Assembly: GCA_041301185.1 (NCBI GenBank)
Contig: JBFYSV010000252.1
Span: 1 to 49,905, forward strand
Length of the DNA stretch: 49,905 nt
Direction of reading: 5' to 3'
DNA from: JAQBDA01 sp041301185
GTDB taxonomy: Bacteria; Chloroflexota; Anaerolineae; Anaerolineales; UBA4823
Shown here piece after piece: positions 1 through 8,619 of the stretch. Made by a program: the position numbers and the translations under genes. How positions within the stretch are numbered: position 1 is the stretch's first letter; each line of letters starts with the position of its first letter. The notes under the pieces were generated by a model, which worked only from the letters and a program-made list of their open reading frames with translations, did not search any database and was not told the DNA's origin.

Positions 1-1
1 C

Positions 2-88
2 GCCCGGCTGAAGGCGTGGCTGGTGAAGAAGCTGGCAACCAAAGAAGTGCGTTTCTATGGCGAGACGACCTATTTATTTGACGAGTGA
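2..88 (+). CDS. C-terminal fragment of an unidentified protein
   Basis: An open frame runs in from the left edge and stops with TGA just before serC. Only 28 residues are visible. They are basic and end in a hydrophobic/acidic tail (…TTYLFDE). The stop lies 10 bases before the serC start, within the serC ribosome binding region, so the two genes probably share a transcript. No family can be assigned from so little sequence. Confidence 0.5.
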   Translation, partial: ARLKAWLVKKLATKEVRFYGETTYLFDE

Positions 89-98
89 AAAGGTGGAG

Positions 99-1181
99 AT
101 GAAACGGGTGCATAACTTCAATGCCGGACCGGCGGCGCTGCCACTGGAAGTGCTGGAGCAGGCGCAGGAAGAGCTGCTCGACTTCCGGGGGAGCGGGATG
201 TCAATCCTGGAGATGAGCCACCGCTCGAAGCTGTTCGAGGCGGTAATGGCGGAGACCGAGGCCGATCTGCGGGAGCTGCTGGGAGTGCTGGGGGAGTACA
301 AGGTGCTCTTCCTGCAAGGGGGAGCCAGCCTGCAGTTCGGCATGCTGCCGATGAACCTGAGAGGGGCGGGAATGTCGGCGGATTATATCGTCAATGGGAC
401 ATGGGGGACGGCGGCGGTGAAGGATGCCCGCAAGCTTGGGGTGGTGCGGGTGGCAGGCAGCAGCGAGAGCACGAATTTCGACCGGGTGCCGGAAACAATT
501 GAGCTGGACCCGGGAGCGGCTTACCTGCATTACACCTCGAACGAGACCATCCACGGGGTGGAGTGGTGGAGTGAGCCGGAGCCGCCAGCAGGCGTGCCTC
601 TGATTTGCGACATGTCGTCGGACTTCCTGAGCTGGCCGGTGGACATTAGTAAGTACGGGCTGATCTACGCCGGGGCGCAGAAGAACGCCGGACCAGCGGG
701 GGTGACGGTAGTGATCTTGCGGGAAGACCTGCTGGAGCGGGTGCCGGAAGGTTTGCCGGTGATGCTGGACTACAAGGTGCAGGTGGCGGGCGGGTCGATG
801 CACAACACCCCGCCGTGCTTTGCGATCTATATGGTAGGGCTGGTGCTGAAGTGGCTGAAGGGGGTGGGTGGGCTGGAGGTGATTGCGTCTCGCAACCAGC
901 ACAAAGCGGAGTTGATTTACCGGGTCATTGACGAAAGTGGGGGCTTCTACCGGGGGCACGCCCAGCAGGGTAGCCGCTCGTGGATGAACGTAACGCTACG
1001 CTTGCCGAACGATGAGCTGGAGGAGCAGTTTGTGAAGCAGGCGGAGGGGGAGGGGATGGTAGGGCTGAAGGGGCACCGCTCTGTGGGCGGGCTGAGGGCT
1101 TCGCTATACAATGCCGTCCCGCTGGAGTCTGTCCAGACATTGGCGCAGTTCATGGCTGAGTTCCAGCGCAGAAATGGCTGA
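99..1181 (+). CDS. serC: phosphoserine aminotransferase
   Basis: Class V PLP-dependent aminotransferase of about 360 residues that converts 3-phosphohydroxypyruvate and glutamate to O-phosphoserine in cytosolic serine synthesis. The N-terminal motif NFNAGPAALP is typical of SerC. The PLP lysine is seen in GAQKNAGPAG (about residue 195), and the phosphate-binding GHRSVGGLRASLYNA motif is near the C-terminus. I chose ATG at 99 because GGTGGAG lies just upstream and the family motif starts there; an in-frame ATG at 57 adds 14 unlikely residues and overlaps the preceding gene. The phosphoglucomutase gene follows 11 bases later. The call is firm. Confidence 0.95.
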   Translation: MKRVHNFNAGPAALPLEVLEQAQEELLDFRGSGMSILEMSHRSKLFEAVMAETEADLRELLGVLGEYKVLFLQGGASLQFGMLPMNLRGAGMSADYIVNGTWGTAAVKDARKLGVVRVAGSSESTNFDRVPETIELDPGAAYLHYTSNETIHGVEWWSEPEPPAGVPLICDMSSDFLSWPVDISKYGLIYAGAQKNAGPAGVTVVILREDLLERVPEGLPVMLDYKVQVAGGSMHNTPPCFAIYMVGLVLKWLKGVGGLEVIASRNQHKAELIYRVIDESGGFYRGHAQQGSRSWMNVTLRLPNDELEEQFVKQAEGEGMVGLKGHRSVGGLRASLYNAVPLESVQTLAQFMAEFQRRNG

Positions 1182-1192
1182 GTGGAGGTGAT

Positions 1193-2857
1193 ATGGGATT
1201 GCACGAGCTTGCCGGGCAGCCGGCGCCTTTGGAGTACCTGGTCAATGTGCCGCGGCTGATCTCCGCATATTACACTCACAAGCCGGAGCCGGGGGACCCT
1301 GCCCAGCGGGTCGCGTTTGGCACATCAGGACATCGCGGCTCTTCACTGAAAAAGAGTTTTAATGAAGACCATATCCTGGCAATCAGCCAGGCGTTGTGCG
1401 AATACCGGAAAACGCATGCCATCAACGGTCCGCTGTATATCGGAATGGACACGCATGCTCTGTCGGAGCCAGCGCTCTTCAGCTCAATCGAGGTGTTCGC
1501 CGCCAACGGCGTGGATATCGTGATCGACAAGGATCTCGGCTATACTCCGACGCCTGTCATCTCGCATGCAATCCTGACCTATAACCGCTCTCGCACCCAG
1601 GGGTTGGCTGACGGAGTAGTGATCACCCCTTCTCATAACCCCCCTGAGGATGGTGGTTTTAAATATAACCCTCCCTCCGGTGGTCCGGCTGACCCCCAAA
1701 CAACAAAGCTGATCCAGGACCGCGCCAACGAAATATTGGCCACAGGCATGAAGGCGGTCAGGCGCATACCTCTGGAAAAAGCTCTTGCTGCCAGCACTAC
1801 CCATCTATACGACTATCTCTCCCCCTACGTTGCTGATCTGAAGAGCGTCATTGACGTGGATGCCATTCGGAATGCTGGACTGAAGATCGGTGTCGACCCG
1901 ATGGGCGGGGCAGGACTGGCGTTCTGGGAGCCCATTGCCGAGATGTACCACCTCAATATCGAGGTAGTCAACCGCAGAGTAGACCCGACGTTTTCCTTCA
2001 TGACCCTGGATCACGATGGCAAGATACGCATGGATTGTTCCTCGCCCTATGCGATGGCAAGCCTCATCCGTCTCAAGGATAATTTTGATATCGCCTTTGG
2101 CAATGATTCGGATTATGACCGGCACGGCATCGTTACGCGCAGCGCCGGGTTGATGAACCCCAACCATTACCTCTCTACAGCAATCTGGTACCTGTTCCAA
2201 AACCGCCCGGGCTGGGGGGAGAATGTTGCGGTAGGCAAGACGTTGGTCTCCAGCTCGATGGTCGACCGGGTAGCAGCCCTGCTTGGGCGCAGGCTGTGCG
2301 AGGTGCCGGTAGGGTTCAAGTGGTTTGTAGAGGGGTTGCTGGACGGCTCGTTCGGATTTGGAGGGGAAGAAAGTGCTGGTGCATCCTTCCTGCGCAAGGA
2401 CGGTACGGTTTGGACGACCGACAAGGATGGGTTTATCCTCGATCTCCTGGCTGCGGAGATGCTGGCAACCACGGGTCGTGACCCGGGCGAGCATTATCGT
2501 TCTTTAGAGGATCGATTTGGTAGGGCATTTTATGCACGCACAGATGCGCCTGCAAACCCGGTTCAGAAATCTATTCTGGGGAACCTTTCTCCTGAAATGG
2601 TCACGGCGGAAGAGCTGGCTGGAGAGAAAATCGTTGCCCGGCTGACCCATGCCCCGTGTAATCATGCAGCGATTGGCGGATTAAAGGTGGTGGCTGAGAA
2701 CGGCTGGTTTGCTGCCCGTCCGTCCGGAACTGAAGACGTGTACAAGGTGTACGCCGAGAGCTTTAAGGATGAGCAGCATCTGAAACAGATCCAGGATGAA
2801 GCCCAGATGATAGTAGGGGCAGCTCTTCAAGCGGGTCTGGCAAAGAAACCAGCATAA
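1193..2857 (+). CDS. pgm: alpha-D-glucose phosphate-specific phosphoglucomutase
   Basis: Interconverts glucose 1-phosphate and glucose 6-phosphate through a phosphoserine enzyme. All family loops are present: the catalytic serine in TPSHNP (Ser147), the metal loop GNDSDYDRHG (Asp305, 307, 309), the sugar-binding loop GGEESAGASF (about 390-399), and the phosphate-binding RPSGTEDVYK near the C-terminus. The length (554 residues) fits bacterial Pgm of the PgcA/Pgm alpha-specific group. The start has a GGAGGTG ribosome site. Glycogen synthase follows within about 25 bases, so the pair probably supplies and uses glucose 1-phosphate for glycogen, although no glgC is visible in this window. Confidence 0.94.
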   Translation: MGLHELAGQPAPLEYLVNVPRLISAYYTHKPEPGDPAQRVAFGTSGHRGSSLKKSFNEDHILAISQALCEYRKTHAINGPLYIGMDTHALSEPALFSSIEVFAANGVDIVIDKDLGYTPTPVISHAILTYNRSRTQGLADGVVITPSHNPPEDGGFKYNPPSGGPADPQTTKLIQDRANEILATGMKAVRRIPLEKALAASTTHLYDYLSPYVADLKSVIDVDAIRNAGLKIGVDPMGGAGLAFWEPIAEMYHLNIEVVNRRVDPTFSFMTLDHDGKIRMDCSSPYAMASLIRLKDNFDIAFGNDSDYDRHGIVTRSAGLMNPNHYLSTAIWYLFQNRPGWGENVAVGKTLVSSSMVDRVAALLGRRLCEVPVGFKWFVEGLLDGSFGFGGEESAGASFLRKDGTVWTTDKDGFILDLLAAEMLATTGRDPGEHYRSLEDRFGRAFYARTDAPANPVQKSILGNLSPEMVTAEELAGEKIVARLTHAPCNHAAIGGLKVVAENGWFAARPSGTEDVYKVYAESFKDEQHLKQIQDEAQMIVGAALQAGLAKKPA

Positions 2858-2881
2858 TGCAAATAGAACAGGTTGGCTGAT

Positions 2882-4345
2882 ATGTGCCCTTCTCCATTAC
2901 GTATTCTCTATGTCACTGCTGAAGCGTCTCCGTATGCGAAAGTGGGTGGATTGGCAGATGTAGCTGGATCGCTACCCAAGAGTTTGCGGGAGCTAGGCCA
3001 CGATGTGCGGGTGATCATGCCCAGGTATGGGCGCATCTCCCCCGAGATATATCGCCTGGAGCCCGCTCTGGATGTATTTCAGGTGCCGCTTCCGGGAGGA
3101 GATGAGCCAGCCAGTCTGCTGAAGACTGACCTGGACGGTAGTGTCCCGGTGTACATGGTGGAGAGCGAGCACTACTTCGGCAGAGAGGGAATTTACGGCT
3201 ATCCGGACGATGGTGAGCGGTTTATCTTTTTCTGCCGGGCAGCATTGGAAGCGGTGAGAATGCTGAACTGGTCGCCAGATATTGTGCATTGCAATGACTG
3301 GCACACGGCGATCATCCCCAGTATGGTGAAGACCACTTACGATAAGGACCCGATCTACGCCGGTGCGGCAACCGTTTTCACGATCCATAACCTTGCCTAC
3401 CATGGCATCTTCGACCAAAAGATCCTGGCAATGACCGGTCTCGGCGGCGGTTTCCTGCGACCTCAGATCGGTGGGAACTCAGACCAGATCGACCTGATGA
3501 GCCAGGGAATTTTATACGCGGAGGTAGTCAATACCGTCAGTCCGACCTACGCGCAGGAGATCCTGACACCTGAATACGGCGAGGGGCTGGATGCGGTGCT
3601 AAAGTATCGCAAGGCGCGCATATTCGGCATTCTCAATGGTCTGGACACCGATTTTTTTAATCCGGCAACTGACCCGCACCTCACAGTGCAATATGATTTG
3701 GAGAGCCTGGAGCGAAAAATTGAGAACAAGCTGGCTTTGCAGCGAGAAGGTAATATGAAAGAAGATCCAGCTGTCCCGATTGTGGGGATAGTCTCCCGCC
3801 TGGCAGACCAGAAAGGATTTGACCTGCTGGAATCGATCATTGAACCTTTGCTGGTTGAAACAGGGCTGCAGCTGGTGCTCCTGGGCACAGGCGACCAGCA
3901 CTACCAGGACCTCTTCCGGCGGATAGGACAGCGTTACGCTGGTCAGGTGGCAATTGCACTCACATTCGATGTGGGATTGGCGCAGCGCATCTACGCCGGC
4001 GCGGATATGTTTCTGATGCCCAGCCGGTACGAGCCGTGCGGTTTGGGTCAGATGATCGCCATGCGCTACGGCACGATACCGGTTGTGCGCCGGACAGGCG
4101 GGCTGGCGGATACGGTTGCAGACTACCAGCCTGCCAGTCGAGAAGGGAATGGCTTCGTATTTGAGAATTACACCTCCCAGGCGTTCTTTGTGGCGATTAT
4201 CCGGGCTATCGAAGCTTACCGGCGACCGGCCGAGTGGCGCCTTTTGCAAACCCGGGGCATGGAAACTGACTTTACCTGGGCGGCTTCAGCCCAACGATAT
4301 GTTCACCTATACCAGAAGGCACTGGAATTTAAGCTGACTGGGTGA
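2882..4345 (+). CDS. glgA: glycogen synthase (ADP-glucose, GT5)
   Basis: GT-B fold glycosyltransferase that extends alpha-1,4-glucan from ADP-glucose. The N-terminal motif EASPYAKVGGLADV carries the ADP-glucose-binding lysine. The C-terminal EPCGLGQMIAMRYG holds the catalytic glutamate region, followed by RRTGGLADTV. The length, about 487 residues, is normal. The frame also allows a TTG start at 2873, but ATG 2882 gives better spacing to the upstream AGG and leaves only a short leader before the family motif, so I prefer it. The gene sits right after pgm, which supports a glycogen role. Confidence 0.92.
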   Translation: MCPSPLRILYVTAEASPYAKVGGLADVAGSLPKSLRELGHDVRVIMPRYGRISPEIYRLEPALDVFQVPLPGGDEPASLLKTDLDGSVPVYMVESEHYFGREGIYGYPDDGERFIFFCRAALEAVRMLNWSPDIVHCNDWHTAIIPSMVKTTYDKDPIYAGAATVFTIHNLAYHGIFDQKILAMTGLGGGFLRPQIGGNSDQIDLMSQGILYAEVVNTVSPTYAQEILTPEYGEGLDAVLKYRKARIFGILNGLDTDFFNPATDPHLTVQYDLESLERKIENKLALQREGNMKEDPAVPIVGIVSRLADQKGFDLLESIIEPLLVETGLQLVLLGTGDQHYQDLFRRIGQRYAGQVAIALTFDVGLAQRIYAGADMFLMPSRYEPCGLGQMIAMRYGTIPVVRRTGGLADTVADYQPASREGNGFVFENYTSQAFFVAIIRAIEAYRRPAEWRLLQTRGMETDFTWAASAQRYVHLYQKALEFKLTG

Positions 4346-4412
4346 GGAAAAAGATCGGTAATCGTAGCAGGGGTGGATAATTGAGCAATCATGGGGCGAT
4401 GACAGGCTATTA

Positions 4413-4439
4413 TTCGGATATAATAAGTATCAATCCGAA
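4413..4439 (+). promoter_or_regulatory. candidate promoter and operator upstream of tpx
   Basis: A TATAAT hexamer (4419-4424) lies within an inverted repeat with 7-base arms, TTCGGAT (4413-4419) and ATCCGAA (4433-4439), separated by 13 bases. No good -35 box is visible. A protein bound to the repeat would block the -10 element. The leader to the tpx start would be about 160 bases. The surrounding 4346-4588 gap holds only a weak open frame (from 4381) that looks non-coding. Confidence 0.4.
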
Positions 4440-4588
4440 GATTGCTTGTGGTCTCATACGAGAAATCAAACAAGGCCTCTGGTTATTCGAGATTGAGTCC
4501 CGGAATCGGGTGGGATTAATCATCATCTTATTGATAGTGAAGCATCTGTCGGATGCAACGGTAAAAATTCCATACTATGGAGGAATCT

Positions 4589-5113
4589 ATGGCTATTGAA
4601 AGAAAAGGAGTGTTTAGTTTTAAGAATCAAGACGTGACCGTGGTGGGAGGCGATATCCAGGTCGGGCAGCAAGCTCCCGAGTTTGACGCCACCGCAATGG
4701 ATTGGTCCCCATTCAAGGGGCTACAGGATACCGCTGGCAAGGTACGTATCATCGGTTCTCTGCCATCTTTGAGCACCTCGGTTTGCGACCGAGAGACCCG
4801 ACGCTTTAACCAGGAGGCAGCCAGCCTGGGTGAAGATATCGTCATTCTGACGGTTAGCATGGATACGCCATTTACGCTGAGTAGCTGGTGCGGTGCAGCC
4901 GGGGTGGATAAGGTTATCACCCTAACAGATTACAAAACTGCGGAATTCGGCGAGAAGTACGGCGTCTTGCTCAAAGAGGTACACGTCTTCCGTCGGGCGA
5001 TCTTTGTGGTAGACCGTAGTGGAAAAATCGTGTACGCAGATTACATGCCCGTCCTGGGTGATGAGCCGAAATACGAGGAAGTTTTAGCAGCAGCGCGTGC
5101 TGCCCTGGTTTAA
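4589..5113 (+). CDS. tpx: thiol peroxidase (atypical 2-Cys peroxiredoxin)
   Basis: Reduces hydrogen peroxide and organic peroxides in the cytosol using thioredoxin. The protein (about 174 residues) has the Tpx layout: the peroxidatic cysteine in LSTSVCDRETRRFN and the resolving cysteine in SSWCGAAGVDKVITL, matching the two-cysteine pattern of E. coli Tpx. The start at 4589 is set by GGAGG (4579-4583) five bases upstream; an ATG at 4577 overlaps that ribosome site. It opens a stress-response group with hsp20 and lon. Confidence 0.93.
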   Translation: MAIERKGVFSFKNQDVTVVGGDIQVGQQAPEFDATAMDWSPFKGLQDTAGKVRIIGSLPSLSTSVCDRETRRFNQEAASLGEDIVILTVSMDTPFTLSSWCGAAGVDKVITLTDYKTAEFGEKYGVLLKEVHVFRRAIFVVDRSGKIVYADYMPVLGDEPKYEEVLAAARAALV

Positions 5114-5192
5114 CACCGCTGTGCTCCGGCGAAATTTTTCTGAATGGTAAATTCTCGACTTGTAACTGGTGCGCCAACCGGGAGGATTGTTT

Positions 5193-5615
5193 ATGGTTAG
5201 TCTCGAATTGACCCCCGATCCGATAAAAACCGTCCATTATGTGTTGCAAAATCTACAGCAACGGGAAGACTCTTCGCGTTACCGGATGGCAAACCGCTCG
5301 CATGTCTGGCGCCCCCCAACAGATGTATTTGAGACCGAAGAAGTCTTGGTGGTAAGGATTGAAATTGCAGGAATGCTGGAGACGGATTTTACGATCTTTG
5401 TCGATGAGCGCTACCTGATGATCCGCGGTGTGCGCGCTGAGACTGCTGAGCGCCGGGCGTACCATCAAATGGAGATTCGTTTCGGCGAGTTCGGTGTGGA
5501 TATTGAGCTGCCCTACCCGGTGTCAGTCAATGAGATCACTGCAGTTTATTCCAATGGCTTTCTTCGGGTAATCCTGCCTAAAGCTCGCCCGCATCGAATC
5601 GAGGTCGAAGATTAG
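5193..5615 (+). CDS. Hsp20/alpha-crystallin small heat shock protein
   Basis: ATP-independent holdase chaperone that keeps unfolding proteins soluble. The alpha-crystallin domain spans about residues 38-130: it begins at WRPPTDVFETEEVLVV and ends at the signature NGFLRVILPKA. The C-terminus (RPHRIEVED) carries a partial IxI-type anchor. ATG 5193 follows GGAGG (5181-5185) by seven bases; a GTG at 5169 would lie upstream of that site. Lon protease follows 39 bases later, a natural pairing of holdase and degradation enzyme. Confidence 0.92.
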   Translation: MVSLELTPDPIKTVHYVLQNLQQREDSSRYRMANRSHVWRPPTDVFETEEVLVVRIEIAGMLETDFTIFVDERYLMIRGVRAETAERRAYHQMEIRFGEFGVDIELPYPVSVNEITAVYSNGFLRVILPKARPHRIEVED

Positions 5616-5654
5616 TATGTTATCCGACCTCGTGTTAACCCGGTTTGAGTAGCT

Positions 5655-8258
5655 ATGCCAGCCACCCGATGGAATACCAATCTATTCGATATGTTTGATT
5701 TTGGCGATCAAGACGAGATGTCCCTGGAAGAGCTGGTTCTAAAATCTGGCACCCCGCATGCCGTCAAGCAGAGCATTGAGGTAACACCAGGCGCTCAATC
5801 TGATCCGATGGAGCAGGAGTCTGAGATCCCCTCAGAATTGCCTGTCTTGCCATTGCGCGGGGTGGTTGTCTACCCACAGACCGCGGTGCCTTTGACCATC
5901 GGTCAGCCCCGCTCGATCCGCCTGGTGGATGATGTGGTAGCCAGTGATGAGCGCCTGATTGCCCTGGTAGCCTCGCGCGACCCTGATCTCGAAGCTCCCG
6001 GGCCTGACGATCTGTACTCGGTGGGCACAGTTGCCATGATCCACCGCTTGTTCAGAGCGCCAGATGGCACAATTCGCCTGGTGGTCCAGGGCATGCTTCG
6101 CTGCAAAGTGGACGAGTACGTGCAGATGGAGCCCTACTTGAAGGCGAAAATCCAACTGCACCCGGAAATTGTTGATGACGGGGCTGAAGTTGAAGCACTG
6201 GCGCGCAATGCTCGTGAGCAGTTCGGTCGGATTGGGGAGATGATCCCATCCATCCCTCGCGAGCTGGTCACCTCGGTCCTTGCCCTGGATGACCCGCTGC
6301 AAACTGCCTACACGGTAGCAAATTTCCAGCGTATGGAGCTGGATGATGCGCAGCTCTTGCTCGAGATGGACTCGGTCTCTGAGAAGCTGCACCGCCTGGC
6401 AGGCATCCTGGTGCGCGAGATCGAGGTGCTCGAGATTGGGTTAAAAATCCAAAACGAAGCCCGTTCGGAGATCGAAAAAGTTCAGCGCGAGTATTTCCTG
6501 AGAGAGCAGCTCAAGGCAATCCAGAAAGAGCTGGGGGAAAGCGACGAGCAAACGGCAGAAGTGGAAGAGTTCCGCGCCAAGATCGAAGCTGCCGGCATGC
6601 CCCCCGAGGCGGATAAGCAAGCCCGCCGCGAGCTGGACCGCCTCTCCAGGCTGCCAACCGCTGCCGCCGAATACGGTGTTATCCGCACCTACCTGGACTG
6701 GCTGGTCTCCTTGCCCTGGTCTGGGTTAACCCCAGATAATCTGGATATACTGCATGCTCGCCAGGTGCTGGATCAGGACCACTACGGGCTAGAAGATATC
6801 AAAGAACGTATCCTGGAATATCTGGCTGTGCGCAAGCTACGCCAGGAGCGAGCCGATGAGCACGTGGTGGAGGAGATCGATGAGATCCGCCGCATCCGTG
6901 AGGGCGCCATTCTGTGTTTTGTTGGCCCCCCCGGCGTGGGGAAAACCTCTTTAGGTCGCTCGATAGCCCACGCAATGGGCCGGAAGTTTGTGCGCATTTC
7001 GCTGGGCGGTATGCGGGATGAGGCCGAGATTCGCGGGCACCGGCGGACTTATATCGGGGCGATGCCGGGCAGGATTTTACAGGCTTTGCGGCGCATCGAA
7101 ACACGCAACCCGGTTTTCATGCTGGACGAGGTGGATAAGCTGGTTTTTGACTTCCATGGCGATCCAGCCTCGGCATTGCTGGAAGTGCTCGATCCAGAGC
7201 AAAATGCAGAGTTTCGCGATCATTACCTGGAGGTGGCTTTTGACCTTTCCCAGGTGATGTTCATTACGACCGCCAACTCTCTCGATACCATCCCGGGTCC
7301 TCTGCGCGACCGGATGGAGATCATCCAGCTCTCCGGTTACACCGATCATGAGAAGATTGCCATTGCCGAGCAGTACCTGATCCCGCGCCAGCTGCGCGAG
7401 AACGGGCTGAGACCGGAGGAGGTTAAATTCACCCAGGCAGCTCTGCAGAAAATCATCCGGTCTTATACTCGTGAGGCTGGAGTACGCAGCCTGGAACGCG
7501 AGATCGGAGGGGTCTGCCGCAAGGTGGTCACCAAGATTGCCGAGGGAGTCACAGAGCAGGTTGAGATCACCCCGGAAAAGGTGGCCCAATACCTCGACCG
7601 GCCAAAATTCTTCGGGACTGAAGAGATCAGCCTGCGCACATCGATCCCGGGGGTTGCGACCGGTCTGGCTTGGACGCCGGTGGGAGGGGATATCCTCTTC
7701 ATCGAGGCTACTGCCATGCCAGGCAGTAAAGGCTTCCAGGTTACCGGCTCAATCGGAAACGTGATGCAGGAATCTGCCCGGGCAGCGCTCTCCTACGTTC
7801 GCTCGCGCTCGGCACAATTAGGGCTTGACCCGGATTTCTTCGAGAAATCGGATATCCACATGCACATCCCGGCTGGCTCTCAACCCAAAGATGGCCCATC
7901 GGCTGGCGTGACCATGGCAACAGCCCTGGCATCTCTGGTGAAGGGAATGCCGGTACGGGCGGATATCAGCATGACCGGGGAGATTACTTTACGCGGCCAG
8001 GTATTGCCGGTGGGTGGTATTAAGGAAAAAGTGCTGGCAGCCCACCGAAGTGGGGTCAAGACGGTCATTTTGCCTAGCCGCAATGAAGCTGACCTGGAGG
8101 ACTTGCCAGAAGAGGTGCGGAAAGATATTCACTTCATTTTTGCCGAGACCGTGGATGAGGTGATCAACGCTGCGCTGGAGAAGCCTGTTAAAGCAGCGCG
8201 CAAGCCACGCGCTGCCTCGAAGGCGACCAAGGGGGAGGTAGTAACTGCGGATGTCTAA
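5655..8258 (+). CDS. lon: ATP-dependent Lon protease
   Basis: Cytosolic AAA+ serine protease that degrades misfolded and regulatory proteins. The domains are in order: the N-terminal LON substrate domain (about 60-260, starting ELPVLPLRGVVVYP), a coiled region, the AAA+ module with Walker A GPPGVGKT (424-431) and Walker B FMLDE (488-492), and the C-terminal protease with the catalytic Ser749 in DGPSAG and Lys790 in GGIKEK. The length, 867 residues, is slightly above the usual 780-820 because of an acidic N-terminal extension of about 55 residues. A later ATG before the LON domain cannot be excluded. It overlaps the response regulator gene by 8 bases. Confidence 0.95.
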   Translation: MPATRWNTNLFDMFDFGDQDEMSLEELVLKSGTPHAVKQSIEVTPGAQSDPMEQESEIPSELPVLPLRGVVVYPQTAVPLTIGQPRSIRLVDDVVASDERLIALVASRDPDLEAPGPDDLYSVGTVAMIHRLFRAPDGTIRLVVQGMLRCKVDEYVQMEPYLKAKIQLHPEIVDDGAEVEALARNAREQFGRIGEMIPSIPRELVTSVLALDDPLQTAYTVANFQRMELDDAQLLLEMDSVSEKLHRLAGILVREIEVLEIGLKIQNEARSEIEKVQREYFLREQLKAIQKELGESDEQTAEVEEFRAKIEAAGMPPEADKQARRELDRLSRLPTAAAEYGVIRTYLDWLVSLPWSGLTPDNLDILHARQVLDQDHYGLEDIKERILEYLAVRKLRQERADEHVVEEIDEIRRIREGAILCFVGPPGVGKTSLGRSIAHAMGRKFVRISLGGMRDEAEIRGHRRTYIGAMPGRILQALRRIETRNPVFMLDEVDKLVFDFHGDPASALLEVLDPEQNAEFRDHYLEVAFDLSQVMFITTANSLDTIPGPLRDRMEIIQLSGYTDHEKIAIAEQYLIPRQLRENGLRPEEVKFTQAALQKIIRSYTREAGVRSLEREIGGVCRKVVTKIAEGVTEQVEITPEKVAQYLDRPKFFGTEEISLRTSIPGVATGLAWTPVGGDILFIEATAMPGSKGFQVTGSIGNVMQESARAALSYVRSRSAQLGLDPDFFEKSDIHMHIPAGSQPKDGPSAGVTMATALASLVKGMPVRADISMTGEITLRGQVLPVGGIKEKVLAAHRSGVKTVILPSRNEADLEDLPEEVRKDIHFIFAETVDEVINAALEKPVKAARKPRAASKATKGEVVTADV

Positions 8259-8616
8259 GATTGCGATCATGGAAGACGATCCTACAATGCTTTCGCTCCT
8301 GCAAACCTTGTTGGAGTTCGAAGGTTTTCGGGCATTTCACATTGACCACGCCAGAAAAATCCCGCAGGTGCTGGACGCGCTGCAAACCGCCATGCCCGAT
8401 CTGCTTATTCTGGATATCCACCTGGACCAAATCAACGGTTTCGACCTGCTGCGCGATCTGCGCCAGGACCAGAATTTCAAGCCCATGCGTATCCTGGTCT
8501 CCTCCGGTCGCGAGTTGAGCCGCGAGTGCTTCCAGGCTGGCGCAGACGGGTTTATCATGAAACCATTCATGCCCGACGAGCTAATCGGGCAAATACGAAA
8601 CATTTTAGGGAATTAA
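8251..8616 (+). CDS. stand-alone response regulator receiver domain
   Basis: A 121-residue CheY-like receiver with no output domain. The acidic pair is in MEDD (residues 8-10), the phosphoacceptor is Asp55 in LILDIHL, the switch residue is Ser84 in LVSSG, and the conserved lysine is Lys104 in IMKPF. The start codon lies inside the last codons of lon, indicating translational coupling. No partner kinase is nearby, so the signal source is unknown. It probably acts by protein-protein contact. Confidence 0.88.
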   Translation: MSKIAIMEDDPTMLSLLQTLLEFEGFRAFHIDHARKIPQVLDALQTAMPDLLILDIHLDQINGFDLLRDLRQDQNFKPMRILVSSGRELSRECFQAGADGFIMKPFMPDELIGQIRNILGN

Positions 8617-8619
8617 GCT

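Noticed and set aside
201..959. 252-codon open frame antisense to serC
   Set aside because: The plus strand encodes an unmistakable aminotransferase; the antisense translation is rich in His, Arg and Pro and resembles nothing.
4381..4599. 72-residue open frame before tpx
   Set aside because: Starts with TTG, has no ribosome site, overlaps the tpx start, and holds the promoter-like palindrome. It is better read as an untranslated leader.
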